Below, piece by piece: positions 34,237 through 43,247 of a stretch of DNA of 64,000 nt. The first letter of the stretch is position 1; every line of letters starts with the position of its first letter. The DNA comes from Amycolatopsis orientalis DSM 40040 = KCTC 9412 (GTDB lineage Bacteria; Actinomycetota; Actinomycetes; Mycobacteriales; Pseudonocardiaceae). The notes under the pieces were generated by a model. It was not told the origin of the DNA, ran no database searches, and saw only the letters and a list, made by a program, of their open reading frames with translations. The stretch covers positions 248,001 to 312,000 of the forward strand of contig NZ_ASJB01000064.1 in assembly GCF_000478275.1 (NCBI RefSeq), read 5' to 3'. Both the position numbers and the translations under genes were made by a program.

Positions 34237-35268
34237 GTGCGCGTGTTACGGACCATTGCCGCGGTGCTGCTGGTCGTCTGCGGGCTGCTGTCCCCGGCGG
34301 GGCCTGCCAGTGCCGGGTCGCACCGGTACGCCGGGTACCTGTTCGTCTCCTTCACCGGTGAGAACACCGCGGACGGGGAGCAGGTCCACTTCGGGCTGAG
34401 CCAGGGCGACGACCCGCTGCGGTGGCGTGAGCTGGGTGGCGGGGAGCCGGTGCTGAGATCGACGCTCGGCACCAAGGGGGTCCGGGACCCGTTCGTCATC
34501 CGGTCGCCGCGTGGTGACCGGTTCTACCTGATCGCGACGGATCTGAGGATGTACGGCCGCGACGATTGGGACCAGACCACGCGCCACGGCAGCCGGTCGA
34601 TGGTGGTGTGGGAGTCGAAGGATCTGGTGCGGTGGAGCGAGCCGCGGCTGGTCCAGGTGGCGCCGGAGACCGCAGGCAACGTGTGGGCACCGGAGGCGTT
34701 CTACGACCCGGCGCGGGGCGCGTATGTGGTGTTCTGGGCGTCCACGCTCTATCCGGCCGACGATCCCGGCCACACCACGAAGTCCCACAACCGGATGATG
34801 TTCGCCACCACCAAGGACTTCCGCACGTTCAGCGAGCCGAAGGTCTGGTTCGACCCGGGCCATTCGGTGATCGACTCCACGGTGGTCGAGCACAACGGCG
34901 TCTACCACCGGTTCTCCCAGGACGATCGGGGCGTCGGCGGCGGTGGTTCGACGCCGTGCGGGCGGTACATCACCCAGGAGAAGTCCACGACGCTCACCAG
35001 TCCCGGGTACTCCCTGGTGAAGGAGTGCGTCGGCAAGGACGCGATCGTCGGTGGGGAGGGGCCGCTGGTGTTCCGGTCGAACACCGAGAAGCGGTGGTAC
35101 CTGTTCATCGACGAGTACGGCGGCCGCGGCTACCGGCCGTTCGAGACCACCGACCTGAACTCCGGCGACTGGCGGCCGGTGGCGGACGCACAGCTGCCGG
35201 GTAAGCCCCGGCACGGCACCGTCCTGCCGGTGACGCGGGCCGAGTACAACCGGCTGGCCAAGATCTGA
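34237..35268 (+). CDS. Secreted GH43-like five-blade propeller glycosidase
   Basis: A 343-residue secreted protein. GTG 34237 has a GGGAGGA site 7 bp before it and is followed by a signal peptide ending near PASAG. The body shows the GH43-type blade motifs: GVRDPFVIRSPRGDRFYLIATD, WAPEAFYD and a GGEGPLVF segment with the acidic residue expected for catalysis. It lacks a carbohydrate-binding module, unlike its neighbours. Arabinofuranosidase or xylosidase activity is plausible but not shown. Confidence 0.82.
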   Translation: MRVLRTIAAVLLVVCGLLSPAGPASAGSHRYAGYLFVSFTGENTADGEQVHFGLSQGDDPLRWRELGGGEPVLRSTLGTKGVRDPFVIRSPRGDRFYLIATDLRMYGRDDWDQTTRHGSRSMVVWESKDLVRWSEPRLVQVAPETAGNVWAPEAFYDPARGAYVVFWASTLYPADDPGHTTKSHNRMMFATTKDFRTFSEPKVWFDPGHSVIDSTVVEHNGVYHRFSQDDRGVGGGGSTPCGRYITQEKSTTLTSPGYSLVKECVGKDAIVGGEGPLVFRSNTEKRWYLFIDEYGGRGYRPFETTDLNSGDWRPVADAQLPGKPRHGTVLPVTRAEYNRLAKI

Positions 35269-35303
35269 GGCCACCGTCTATACCTTGCGAAGGGACCCAC
35301 CGC

Positions 35304-36512
35304 GTGCCGATCCTGGCCACTCCGGCCCGCGTTCCCGCTTCTGAGTACTCCAAGCGGCGCCGGGCGTTCGCGATCGGCGCCCTTGCCCTCGGCGCGTTCG
35401 GCATCGGGCTGACCGAATTCGTCGTGGTCGGTCTGCTCGGACCGCTCGGCGAAGACCTCGACGTGTCCATTCCCACCGCCGGTCTGCTGGTCACCGGCTA
35501 CGCGGCGGCGGTGGCGATCGGGGCTCCGATCATGACCGCCGCGGGCACCAGGCTGCCGCGCAAGACGATGCTCCTCGCGTTGATGAGCCTCTTCATCGCC
35601 GGGAACGTGCTCGCCGCCGTCGCGCCCGGATACGGCGTGCTCATGACCGGCCGGGTCGTCACGGCCCTCTGCCACGGCGCGTTCATGGGCATCGGCCCGG
35701 TCATGGCGGCGAGTCTCGTCGCCCCGGAGCGGCGGTCCCGCGCCATCGCGCTGATGATGACGGGGCTGACGTTGTCGACGGTGGTCGGCGTCCCGTTCGG
35801 GACGGCGCTGGGCCAGCAGCTCGGGTGGCGTTCGGCGTTCTGGGCCATCGCCCTGATCGGGGCGATGGCGCTGGCCTCGATCGTGGCGTTCGTGCCCTCG
35901 CGACCGAACGACCCGGGCACCGGGCTCCGCGGCGAGCTGGCCGTGTTCGGCCGCCTCCGGGTATGGCTGGTGCTGACGACGACGATGCTCGGCTGGGGCG
36001 CGGCCTATGCCGCGATCACCTTCCTGGAGCCGATCCTCACGCGGGTCGCCGGTTTCGACGCCTCGACGGTGCCGTGGCTGCTGTTGCTCTTCGGCGCGGG
36101 GCTGACCGGCGGCAACCTGCTCGGCGGCAGGCTCGCCGACCGGGCGCTCATGCCCACCTTCTACGGCACCATCGTCGCGGCGATCGTCGCACTGGCCGTC
36201 TTCGCCTTCGCGGTGCACCAGCAGACGTCGGCGGTGATCATGGTGTTCGTGCTGGGAGCCGCCGGTTTCGCGATGGTCCCGGTGTTCCAGACCCGCATGA
36301 TGGACGCCGCCAAGGACGCGCCCTCGCTCGCCTCCTCGTCGAACGCTTCGGCGTTCAACGTCGGCATCGCCCTCTCCGCCTGGCTCGGCGGGATGGCGAT
36401 CGACGGCGGGTTCGGACTGATCGCCCCGGTGTGGATCGGCGTGGCCCTGGGCGTCGCCGCGCTGGGTGTCGCCCTGGTCTCGGGTGCCATCGAACGCCGC
36501 GACACCCGCTGA
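35304..36512 (+). CDS. MFS efflux transporter (AraJ/Cmx-like DHA1 family)
   Basis: A 402-residue inner-membrane protein with twelve hydrophobic segments. FGIGLTEFVVVGLLGPLGEDL in the first helix and TRLPRKTMLL in the helix 2-3 loop are typical of drug/sugar efflux transporters of the AraJ, NepI and chloramphenicol-exporter group. GTG start at 35304. It follows the GH43 gene by 35 bp and could be co-transcribed with it. Its substrate cannot be told. A strong terminator follows. Confidence 0.88.
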   Translation: MPILATPARVPASEYSKRRRAFAIGALALGAFGIGLTEFVVVGLLGPLGEDLDVSIPTAGLLVTGYAAAVAIGAPIMTAAGTRLPRKTMLLALMSLFIAGNVLAAVAPGYGVLMTGRVVTALCHGAFMGIGPVMAASLVAPERRSRAIALMMTGLTLSTVVGVPFGTALGQQLGWRSAFWAIALIGAMALASIVAFVPSRPNDPGTGLRGELAVFGRLRVWLVLTTTMLGWGAAYAAITFLEPILTRVAGFDASTVPWLLLLFGAGLTGGNLLGGRLADRALMPTFYGTIVAAIVALAVFAFAVHQQTSAVIMVFVLGAAGFAMVPVFQTRMMDAAKDAPSLASSSNASAFNVGIALSAWLGGMAIDGGFGLIAPVWIGVALGVAALGVALVSGAIERRDTR

Positions 36513-36519
36513 ACGGATA

Positions 36520-36549
36520 GTGCCTGTAGGACCCAGGTCCTACAGGCAC
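36520..36549. terminator. Terminator after the MFS gene
   Basis: GTGCCTGTAGGACC and its exact complement surround a 2-nt loop, giving a 14-bp stem 8 bp after the transporter stop. Confidence 0.8.
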
Positions 36550-36642
36550 CGGACAGGATCGGTCCCCGGCCTGACGCGAGCGAGTGCCCCGCTGGAATTG
36601 ACTGGCGGGCACCAAGATCGCGCTCGACGGGAAGAAGACCTG

Positions 36643-37347
36643 ATGCTCAAGTTCGACCGGCTCACCAAACGGAGGGGATCGGCGACGATCCTCTCCGACG
36701 TCAGTTTCGAGGTACGTCCGGGCAGGGTGACCGGCTTCCTCGGTCCCAACGGCGCCGGGAAGTCCTCGACGCTGCGGATCCTGCTCGGACTCGACCGTGC
36801 CACCTCGGGTACCGCGTTGATCGACGGTGTGCCGTTCGCCGGGCTGCGGGATCCCCTGCGCAAGGTCGGTGCCGTACTCGACGGCTCGGGGGCGCATCGC
36901 GCGCGTACCGGCCGGGCGCATCTGAAGTGGGTGGCCGCGGCGGGCGGTATCCCGCGCGGCAGGGTGGACGAGGTGCTGGCGGAGGTCGGTTTGGCTTCGG
37001 CCGCGGGTAAACGCGTCCGCGGCTACTCACTGGGGATGGGGCGACGGCTGGCCCTGGCGGCGGCACTGCTCGGCGACCCGGAGGTGCTGGTGCTCGACGA
37101 GCCGGTCAACGGTCTCGATCCGGAAGGCATCCGCTGGATCCGCGGTCTTGTCCGTGAGCGGGCCGCGGCCGGGCACACCGTCCTGTTGTCGAGCCATCTC
37201 ATGGGCGAGCTGTCGGAGACGGTCGACGACGTCGTGGTGATCGCGGGCGGCCGGATCGTCGCGCAGGGAACGCTCGCCGAGGTCGTCGACGAGCACCGGA
37301 ACCTGGAGGACGCCTTCTTCGCGCTCACCAAGGAGACCGCGCGATGA
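36643..37347 (+). CDS. ABC exporter ATP-binding subunit
   Basis: A 234-residue ATPase of the BcrA/CcmA type. Walker A GPNGAGKS, signature YSLGMGRR, Walker B VLVLDEP and the switch His in LLSSH are all present. Length is shorter than usual (about 300) because the C-terminal regulatory extension is absent. ATG 36643 was chosen at the family start. It overlaps the first permease by 4 bp. Such systems often export antimicrobial peptides or drugs. Confidence 0.92.
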   Translation: MLKFDRLTKRRGSATILSDVSFEVRPGRVTGFLGPNGAGKSSTLRILLGLDRATSGTALIDGVPFAGLRDPLRKVGAVLDGSGAHRARTGRAHLKWVAAAGGIPRGRVDEVLAEVGLASAAGKRVRGYSLGMGRRLALAAALLGDPEVLVLDEPVNGLDPEGIRWIRGLVRERAAAGHTVLLSSHLMGELSETVDDVVVIAGGRIVAQGTLAEVVDEHRNLEDAFFALTKETAR

Positions 37348-38081
37348 GGGCCTACCGGGGCGAACTGCGGAAGCTGACCTCCCTGCCGTCGGTCTGGGCG
37401 GCGGTCGCGGTCGGCGTAGTGGTTCCGGCCGCTCTCACGTTCCTCAACGCGAAGTCGGCGATCGCGGCCAACCGCGGCGGCAACGTGGACCTCGGGTTCC
37501 AGGAACTCGCTTTCGGGGTGGTGGGCGCGGTCATCCTGGGTGTCGTCGCGGCGAGCAGTGAATACACGTCGGAAGGGGAAAGCGCGGGCGGCGGACGTCA
37601 GATCACCACGAGCCTCACAGTGGTGCCGTCCCGGCGGCGGCTGCTGATCGCGAAGCTGGCCGCGGTGAGCACCGCGGTCGCCGTGCTGGCGACCGTGTCC
37701 TCGGCCGTCACGCTGTCGAATGTCGAAGCGCTGATCGGCGACGGAGCGGGCACGAGCGGCCTCGTCCGCCTGCCCGGTGTCGTCCTGTACTGGGTACTGA
37801 CGGCCCTGCTCGCGTTCGGCCTGACCTTGCTGACGCGCAACGGCATCCTGCCGCTCACCGTGCTGATCCTGAACACGTCGGTGGTCACGGTCACCTACCT
37901 GCTCACGAAACTCACGCCGCTGGCCGTGTTCTTCCCCGACCTGGCGGGGATCCGCCTGTTCATCAGGCAGATGGATCTGCCCGTGCGGCTCTCGCCGGTC
38001 ACCGGCGGACTGGTGATGACGGCGTGGGTCGCCGCGCTGCTCACCGCGGGCTTCCTCGTCTTCACCAGGAGGGACGCATGA
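37344..38081 (+). CDS. ABC exporter permease 1
   Basis: A 245-residue membrane protein with about six hydrophobic helices, of the ABC-2 type that partners BcrA-like ATPases. An N-terminal RGELRKLTSLPSVW motif preceding the first helix is typical of these permeases. It overlaps both neighbours by 4 bp (ATGA), marking a translationally coupled operon. Confidence 0.88.
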   Translation: MRAYRGELRKLTSLPSVWAAVAVGVVVPAALTFLNAKSAIAANRGGNVDLGFQELAFGVVGAVILGVVAASSEYTSEGESAGGGRQITTSLTVVPSRRRLLIAKLAAVSTAVAVLATVSSAVTLSNVEALIGDGAGTSGLVRLPGVVLYWVLTALLAFGLTLLTRNGILPLTVLILNTSVVTVTYLLTKLTPLAVFFPDLAGIRLFIRQMDLPVRLSPVTGGLVMTAWVAALLTAGFLVFTRRDA

Positions 38082-38716
38082 CGGGCAGCCGGTCGGTCCG
38101 GGCCGAGACGCTCAAAGTGCTCAGCCTGCCGGCGACGTATTTCACGCTGCTGGCCACGCTCGGCGTTTCCGCGGCCCTCGCGATCGCGTTGACTTCCTCG
38201 GGACAGGAGGGGAACACGGGCCTCTCATTCGTCCGCTACACCCAGGCGGGGTTCATCGTTCTCGGCGTCGTCACCGCGACCTCGGAGTACAGCGGCGGCC
38301 AGATCCACGTGACGCTCACCGCCATGCCACGCCGGATCGCCTTGCAGCTGGCCAAAATGGCGGCTCTCCTGATCGTCGCCGTGCCCGCGGCGACGATCAC
38401 CGTGCTGGTCGGAGCGGCAGTCACCCGGGCACCCTGGTCCGCCGCGGTGGAAGCGAGTGCCTATCTCGCGCTCACCGCGGTGATCGCCGCCGCGGTCGCG
38501 ACGATCCTGCGGCGGAGTGTCCCGGCGGTGGCCGGGCTGCTCGGGTACTACTTCATCGCGGGTCCGCTGCTGCACGGCCGGGCGACGGTCGCGAGCTACC
38601 TGCCGGACGCCGCGAGCCACGACCTCGGCGCGCTCGGCGGTTCGGCCGTCGTACTGGGGTGGGTGCTCGTCGCGGTGGGGATTTCCGCGGCTGTGTTCCA
38701 CAGACGGGACGCTTGA
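38078..38716 (+). CDS. ABC exporter permease 2
   Basis: A 212-residue membrane protein, paralogous to the preceding permease (RAETLKVLSLPATYF before the first helix) but shorter. About six helices. The two permeases and ATPase form one exporter. It ends 9 bp from the stop of a convergent response regulator, whose kinase-regulator pair probably controls the exporter. Confidence 0.88.
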   Translation: MTGSRSVRAETLKVLSLPATYFTLLATLGVSAALAIALTSSGQEGNTGLSFVRYTQAGFIVLGVVTATSEYSGGQIHVTLTAMPRRIALQLAKMAALLIVAVPAATITVLVGAAVTRAPWSAAVEASAYLALTAVIAAAVATILRRSVPAVAGLLGYYFIAGPLLHGRATVASYLPDAASHDLGALGGSAVVLGWVLVAVGISAAVFHRRDA

Positions 38717-38725
38717 CCGCGTGCC

Positions 38726-39406
38726 TCAGGTTCGCGGGACCACCAGTCCCAGGTCGTACGCCGTGATCACCAGCTGTGCGCGGTCGCGGGCGGCGAGCTT
38801 GCTCAGCAGCCGGCTGATGTGCGTCTTCACCGTCTTGATGGAGATGGTCAGCGTCTCGGCGATCTCGGTGTTGGACAACCCGCGGCCGACGAACGTGAGG
38901 ATCTCGATCTCGCGCTGGGTCAGCTCTGCGGGCCGTCGTGGGCTCCGGTGCGGCGGCGTCGTGACGTAGTGCTCGATCAACCGGGTGAGGATGGCGGGGG
39001 CGAACAGGGATTCGCCTGCGTGCGTCCGGCGAACGGCGGCGATCAGCTCGTCGGGTTCGGTGTCCTTGAGCAGGAACCCGCTCGCCCCGGCTCGGAGCGC
39101 GCCGTAGACGTACTCGTCCAGCTCGAACATGCTCAGCACGAGGATCCTGGTCCCGGCCAGGTCGGGGCAGGCACTGATCTCCTTGGTCGCCACGATCCCG
39201 TCCTGGCCGGGCATGCGGATGTCCATCAGCACGATGTCCGGGCTCAACCGCCGCGCCATCTCCACCGCCTGGATCCCGTCCTCGGCCTGTCCGACGACGA
39301 CCAGGTCCGGCGAGGTGTCGATGATGATCGCCAGGCTGTGCCGCAACAGTCGTTGGTCGTCGGCGAGCAGGACCCGGCTCGGTGGCTGTTCGGAATAGGT
39401 CACCAT
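38726..39406 (-). CDS. NarL-family response regulator
   Basis: A 226-residue regulator: receiver domain with the phospho-acceptor Asp in DIVLMDIRMPG and a LuxR HTH near residues 160-220 (LTQREIEILTFVGRGLSNTEIAE). Its start overlaps the kinase stop by 7 bp, so the two are co-translated. It faces the ABC exporter operon and is its likely regulator. Confidence 0.92.
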   Translation of the reverse strand: MVTYSEQPPSRVLLADDQRLLRHSLAIIIDTSPDLVVVGQAEDGIQAVEMARRLSPDIVLMDIRMPGQDGIVATKEISACPDLAGTRILVLSMFELDEYVYGALRAGASGFLLKDTEPDELIAAVRRTHAGESLFAPAILTRLIEHYVTTPPHRSPRRPAELTQREIEILTFVGRGLSNTEIAETLTISIKTVKTHISRLLSKLAARDRAQLVITAYDLGLVVPRT

Positions 39407-40257
39407 GCTCCGTCGGGTAGCCGTGCGATGAGCTGGAAGCCGGTTCCGGCCGGAGCCGCTCGCAGGTCGCCGCCGAGTACGCCGACCCGCTCACGGAGGC
39501 CCGCCAGGCCGTGCCCGGCGCCGCGGGATGGCGACCAGGTGCCCCGCGGCCCGTCATCGTCGACGGTCACGACGATCGTGTCGCCCTCCCGCCGCAGCTC
39601 GACGCGAGCGATCGTCGGTCCGGCGTACCGGGCGGTGTTCGCGACGGCTTCACGGACGATCTCGCACACTGTGGCTTGCACCCCAGGGGAAACGTCACCG
39701 AGTTCGCCGACGGTCAGCCGCGGTTCGAGCCCCAGCGGGCGCGTGGCCTCGACGATGGCCGGAAGATCCGACAGGTTCCGCACGGGTCGCAAAGGCGCGC
39801 CCTTCTCGTCGGTGTCGCGGAGCACGGCCAGCATGCGCCGGAGTTCGGTGACCGCGTCCCGGCTCGCCTGTTCGATGTCGATCAGCGCCTGCTCACGCTC
39901 CGCTTCCCGGACGTCCCCACGTACTCGCCTCGCCGCGCTGGCCCGCAGCGTGATGACGCCGAGGCCGTGGGAGACGATGTCGTGGAGTTCCCTGGCGATC
40001 CGGAGCCGCTCATGGTGCGTGGCGTGCGCGGCCGCCCAGGTGGTGAGGCGTGCTTCGTAGTCGAGGCGCCGCTGGCGGGCGCGGATCAGGGTCCACGTCG
40101 TCACTCCGATGGCCGTGGCCACGACGAGAACCGGCACGATGACCGCGCCGGGTCCGTCCGCGCCGACGGTGAGCAGCGCGAACGCGGCCACGGCCAGCAC
40201 CGCAGAGGCGACCAGCCACGCACGCGATCGCCATACGGGGCGCTCCGGCGGTGTCAT
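39400..40257 (-). CDS. NarL-type sensor histidine kinase
   Basis: A 285-residue kinase with two N-terminal membrane helices (about 8-30 and 32-55), a HisKA_3 phospho-acceptor motif (RELHDIVSHGLGVI) near residue 90 and a C-terminal HATPase domain with VTVDDDGP and GLAGLRERV. There is almost no extracellular loop, so it is an intramembrane-sensing kinase, as often found next to exporters. Confidence 0.92.
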   Translation of the reverse strand: MTPPERPVWRSRAWLVASAVLAVAAFALLTVGADGPGAVIVPVLVVATAIGVTTWTLIRARQRRLDYEARLTTWAAAHATHHERLRIARELHDIVSHGLGVITLRASAARRVRGDVREAEREQALIDIEQASRDAVTELRRMLAVLRDTDEKGAPLRPVRNLSDLPAIVEATRPLGLEPRLTVGELGDVSPGVQATVCEIVREAVANTARYAGPTIARVELRREGDTIVVTVDDDGPRGTWSPSRGAGHGLAGLRERVGVLGGDLRAAPAGTGFQLIARLPDGAW

Positions 40258-40370
40258 CGCCGTTCATCGTATTACCGGGCCGGTCCCCGGCCGCGGTGGT
40301 GACCGGCAAGCGCCGCCCGTAGCGCGGCGCTCGAGTTGCAGGGCAATTGCCGCAAGGGAATCCTCGAAAA

Positions 40371-40925
40371 ATGACTGCCGTGAAGATTCCCCGTCCCGTC
40401 GCCGGCGACGTCGTCGACCTGATCCTGGACGACCACCGTCTGTTCGAGCAGCTCTTACGTGATCTGCGGGACGCGACCGCGGACCGCGCAGGTGCCCGAG
40501 CCGCACTGTCGGCGGCCTTGATCGCGCACGGCGAAGCCGAAGAGCGGGATGTCTACCCGGCCCTACGGCGCAAGGACGCCATCGACAAGCATGAGCAGGA
40601 ACACGGCGAGGAAGAACACGCCGAGGGCAACCAGGCGCTGTTGGACCTGCTGGAGTGCAAAGGCACCGACACGCAGAAGTTCGATGACGCGGTCGAGAAG
40701 CTGGCCGAGGCGTTGATGCACCACATCGGCGAGGAAGAGCAGACGATCCTCAACCCCGCGCGCACTGACGTGAGCGAGAAGGTCCGGCAGGACCTGGGCA
40801 CGACCTGGGCCACCCGCCGTAACGCGCTGCTCGACCAGGACTGCGGTTCGATCGAGTTCGTCAAGAAGGTCGTGGCCCGAGCAGAGAAGAAGGGCTTACT
40901 GTCCTCTGAGGACGACAAGTCTTGA
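40371..40925 (+). CDS. Hemerythrin HHE-domain protein
   Basis: A 184-residue helical cytoplasmic protein beginning ATG 40371 after AAGGGA. Metal-ligand candidates are His in LDDHRLFEQLL, His and Glu in IAHGEAEERDVY, His in EEHAEGNQALLD and the paired His in LMHHIGEEEQ, matching a di-iron hemerythrin bundle. It may sense or bind oxygen or NO. It stands alone. Confidence 0.88.
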   Translation: MTAVKIPRPVAGDVVDLILDDHRLFEQLLRDLRDATADRAGARAALSAALIAHGEAEERDVYPALRRKDAIDKHEQEHGEEEHAEGNQALLDLLECKGTDTQKFDDAVEKLAEALMHHIGEEEQTILNPARTDVSEKVRQDLGTTWATRRNALLDQDCGSIEFVKKVVARAEKKGLLSSEDDKS

Positions 40926-40961
40926 GGCAGGCCCCCTGACCGAAGGCGGCAGGTCGTGGCG

Positions 40962-41213
40962 TCAGCGGACTCTGGTCTTGCGGCGTCGCTTCCGCCATTG
41001 ACCAAGGCGATGCGCGACGGACGCCAATCCCCGTTTGCGGACGACCACGACGATCGGTGCGGAGAAGCGGTCCTGTGTCCCGCGCTTCCGGCCCGTCGCC
41101 GCATGGAACTCGGCGAGGCCGGCGACGAAGGTGTCGACGTCGCCGCCTCGATCCGGGTGGTGCCGGCGAACGAACGCCCGATAGGCCGCGCGGCTCGCGG
41201 GATCGTCCTTCAT
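40962..41213 (-). CDS. Very short J-domain-like protein
   Basis: An 83-residue basic protein whose first 38 residues contain AYRAFVRRHHPDRGGDVDTF, which carries the HPD motif that J-proteins use to activate DnaK. The N-terminal helix of a full J-domain is very short and the C terminus is Arg/Lys-rich. It may be a minimal co-chaperone or a degenerate J-domain. ATG 41213 start. Its neighbours give no further hint. Confidence 0.6.
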   Translation of the reverse strand: MKDDPASRAAYRAFVRRHHPDRGGDVDTFVAGLAEFHAATGRKRGTQDRFSAPIVVVVRKRGLASVAHRLGQWRKRRRKTRVR

Positions 41214-41478
41214 GGTGCTCCCTCGTGTCGCTCGGCCCGTCTCCAGTCACCCAGTATCCGTTGTCCCAGGCTCCAGCGTACGTGTCGGACGAACTTGTCG
41301 AGGGGCAAGCGCCCGGTCAGGGTGCGATCTGGCCGCGATGGCCACGCCGTGTCACCGGGAGGTGTCGCTTCCCTCTGACCGGGTAATCGCTGGACGAACA
41401 GGTGCCCAGCCTCCAGAAACCAGACCGGACGCGGGCGGTAACGCGCGTCATCGCCGGAATCGTGCCGCGCGGCGACGA

Positions 41479-42129
41479 TCAGTCGTCCCAGGTGACCACT
41501 CCGTACTTGTGCGCCTGGATCACCGCTTGCACCCGGGTCGCGACGCCGAGTTTGGCCAGGATCCGCTCGACGTGGACTTTGATGGTTCCGGTGGCGATCC
41601 CGAGCTCGTCGGCGAGTTCCGCGTTGGTCGATCCACGGGAGAGACCGCGCAACACCTCTGTTTCGCGCGGGGTGAGAGACGCCAGTTCCGGTGGCGCCGG
41701 ACGCGGTGACGTACGGGCGAAACGGGTCACCAGGCGCCGGGTCACCTGCGGGTCGATCAGTCCCTGCCCGCGATACGCGAGGCGGACCGCATCGACGAAC
41801 AACTCCGGGGCGCTGTCTTTGAGGACGAAGCCGACTGCTCCGGCTTGCAGGGCACCGAAAAGGTATTCGTCGAGGTCGAAGGTGGTCACCGCGACGACCG
41901 CCGGTTCCGGTTCGAGTTCGCGCAGTCGTTCGATGGCGCCGATGCCGTCCATTCCGGGCATGCGGATGTCGGTGAGCACCACATCGGGCCGCCGATAGCG
42001 GGCGAGGGCGAGCAGGTCGGTCCCGTCGACGGCCGCACCGATCACCTCGATGTCGGGCTCTCCGCCCAGCAGCAACCGCAGGCCGTCCCTGGCCGCCTCC
42101 TGGTCGTCGGCGACGATCACCTTGATCAC
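41479..42129 (-). CDS. NarL-family response regulator
   Basis: A 216-residue regulator. GTG 42129 overlaps the kinase stop (GTGA); an in-frame ATG at 42171 lies inside the kinase gene. The receiver (VIKVIVADDQEAARDGLRLL) has its Asp in VVLTDIRMPGMDG, and the HTH is near the end (LTPRETEVLRGLSRGSTNAE). Partner of the adjacent kinase; targets unknown. Confidence 0.92.
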   Translation of the reverse strand: MIKVIVADDQEAARDGLRLLLGGEPDIEVIGAAVDGTDLLALARYRRPDVVLTDIRMPGMDGIGAIERLRELEPEPAVVAVTTFDLDEYLFGALQAGAVGFVLKDSAPELFVDAVRLAYRGQGLIDPQVTRRLVTRFARTSPRPAPPELASLTPRETEVLRGLSRGSTNAELADELGIATGTIKVHVERILAKLGVATRVQAVIQAHKYGVVTWDD

Positions 42130-43163
42130 GAGACGTCTCCGTCCAGCGGGATCGTCGCCCGTACTCGCCATCCCCGGCCATCACGCGGACCGGCGCTCAC
42201 GCTGCCCCCGAGCAGCCGCGCTCGTTCTCGCATGCCCCGTATCCCATTGCCCTCCTCGGACTCCGTACCGCCCTGGCCGTCATCTTCCACGGTCACCGTC
42301 AGCATCCGGTTCGCCGTCGCGATCCGGATCGCGGCTCGCTGTGCCGACGCGTGGCGGGCGACGTTGCTGAGCGCCTCCTCGATGATCCGGTAGGCCGCGG
42401 CCTGGATGTGCTCCGGTGGGTCTGCCGCCGCGAGATCACGTACGAGCTCCACGGTCAGCGCGCCCCGCATATTGCCGACCAGTTCGTCCACTTCGGACAA
42501 TCCGGGTGCCCCGTCCTCGCGAAGGACGTCCACCAGCGCCCTCACCTGGCCCAGTGCCGCACCCGCCAACCCGGCGATGGTGTCGAGCGCCTCGTCGGCG
42601 CCGGTGCCCGCCTTACGGCTTCCGAGGGCCTGCAAGCGGATGGCGCTCAGCTGATGCCCGACGAGGTCGTGTACTTCCCTGGCCACCCGGTTTCGCTCTC
42701 GTTCGCGTGCCTGGGCGGCCTGCAGCCGGAACGCGTAGCCGAGGCTGACCGGCAGCACCGCCAATCCGGCCACGGTGAGCACGTCGGAGGGCGTGATCGG
42801 GGCGCCGCGCAACACGGCGACCACGACCATCCAGACCATGGCCGCGACGGCCAGCAGGACGCGATCGCGGCGCAGGTGGTACGCGGCGGAGAACACCGCG
42901 ACCAGCGCCGCCCACGGTGACACGGCCGCGCCGAGCCAGAGCGAACCCAAGGTCACTGTCCCGGTGGCCGCCACAGAGATGAGCGGAAGCCGGCGGCGCC
43001 AGAGCAGCGGGACGCAGGCCGCGAGCGTCCAAAGTGTCACGGCCACCGACACGGTTCTCCCGTCGAGTACGGGCAATCCGAGTGAGACGACGAGGACCCC
43101 GGCCGCGATCAAGGCGTCCTGCGCCGCCGACGGGACCGCTCGCCACCCGGTGGCTGTGCTCAT
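42126..43163 (-). CDS. NarL-type sensor histidine kinase
   Basis: A 345-residue kinase with a run of about five hydrophobic helices (to residue 140), the phospho-acceptor motif AREVHDLVGHQLSAI and an HATPase domain (VEDDGQGG, GIRGMRERA). Tandem ATGs at 43166 and 43163 follow a GGGGGA site; the second is better spaced. It is co-translated with its response regulator and divergent from a secreted hydrolase gene. Confidence 0.9.
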   Translation of the reverse strand: MSTATGWRAVPSAAQDALIAAGVLVVSLGLPVLDGRTVSVAVTLWTLAACVPLLWRRRLPLISVAATGTVTLGSLWLGAAVSPWAALVAVFSAAYHLRRDRVLLAVAAMVWMVVVAVLRGAPITPSDVLTVAGLAVLPVSLGYAFRLQAAQARERERNRVAREVHDLVGHQLSAIRLQALGSRKAGTGADEALDTIAGLAGAALGQVRALVDVLREDGAPGLSEVDELVGNMRGALTVELVRDLAAADPPEHIQAAAYRIIEEALSNVARHASAQRAAIRIATANRMLTVTVEDDGQGGTESEEGNGIRGMRERARLLGGSVSAGPRDGRGWRVRATIPLDGDVS

Positions 43164-43247
43164 CATTCCCCCTATGCCGAACGGCAGATGTGCCACCGGC
43201 GCCCGTACTGCCAGCGTGAGGCGGCAACCTAGGGAGGAACGGCGCGG

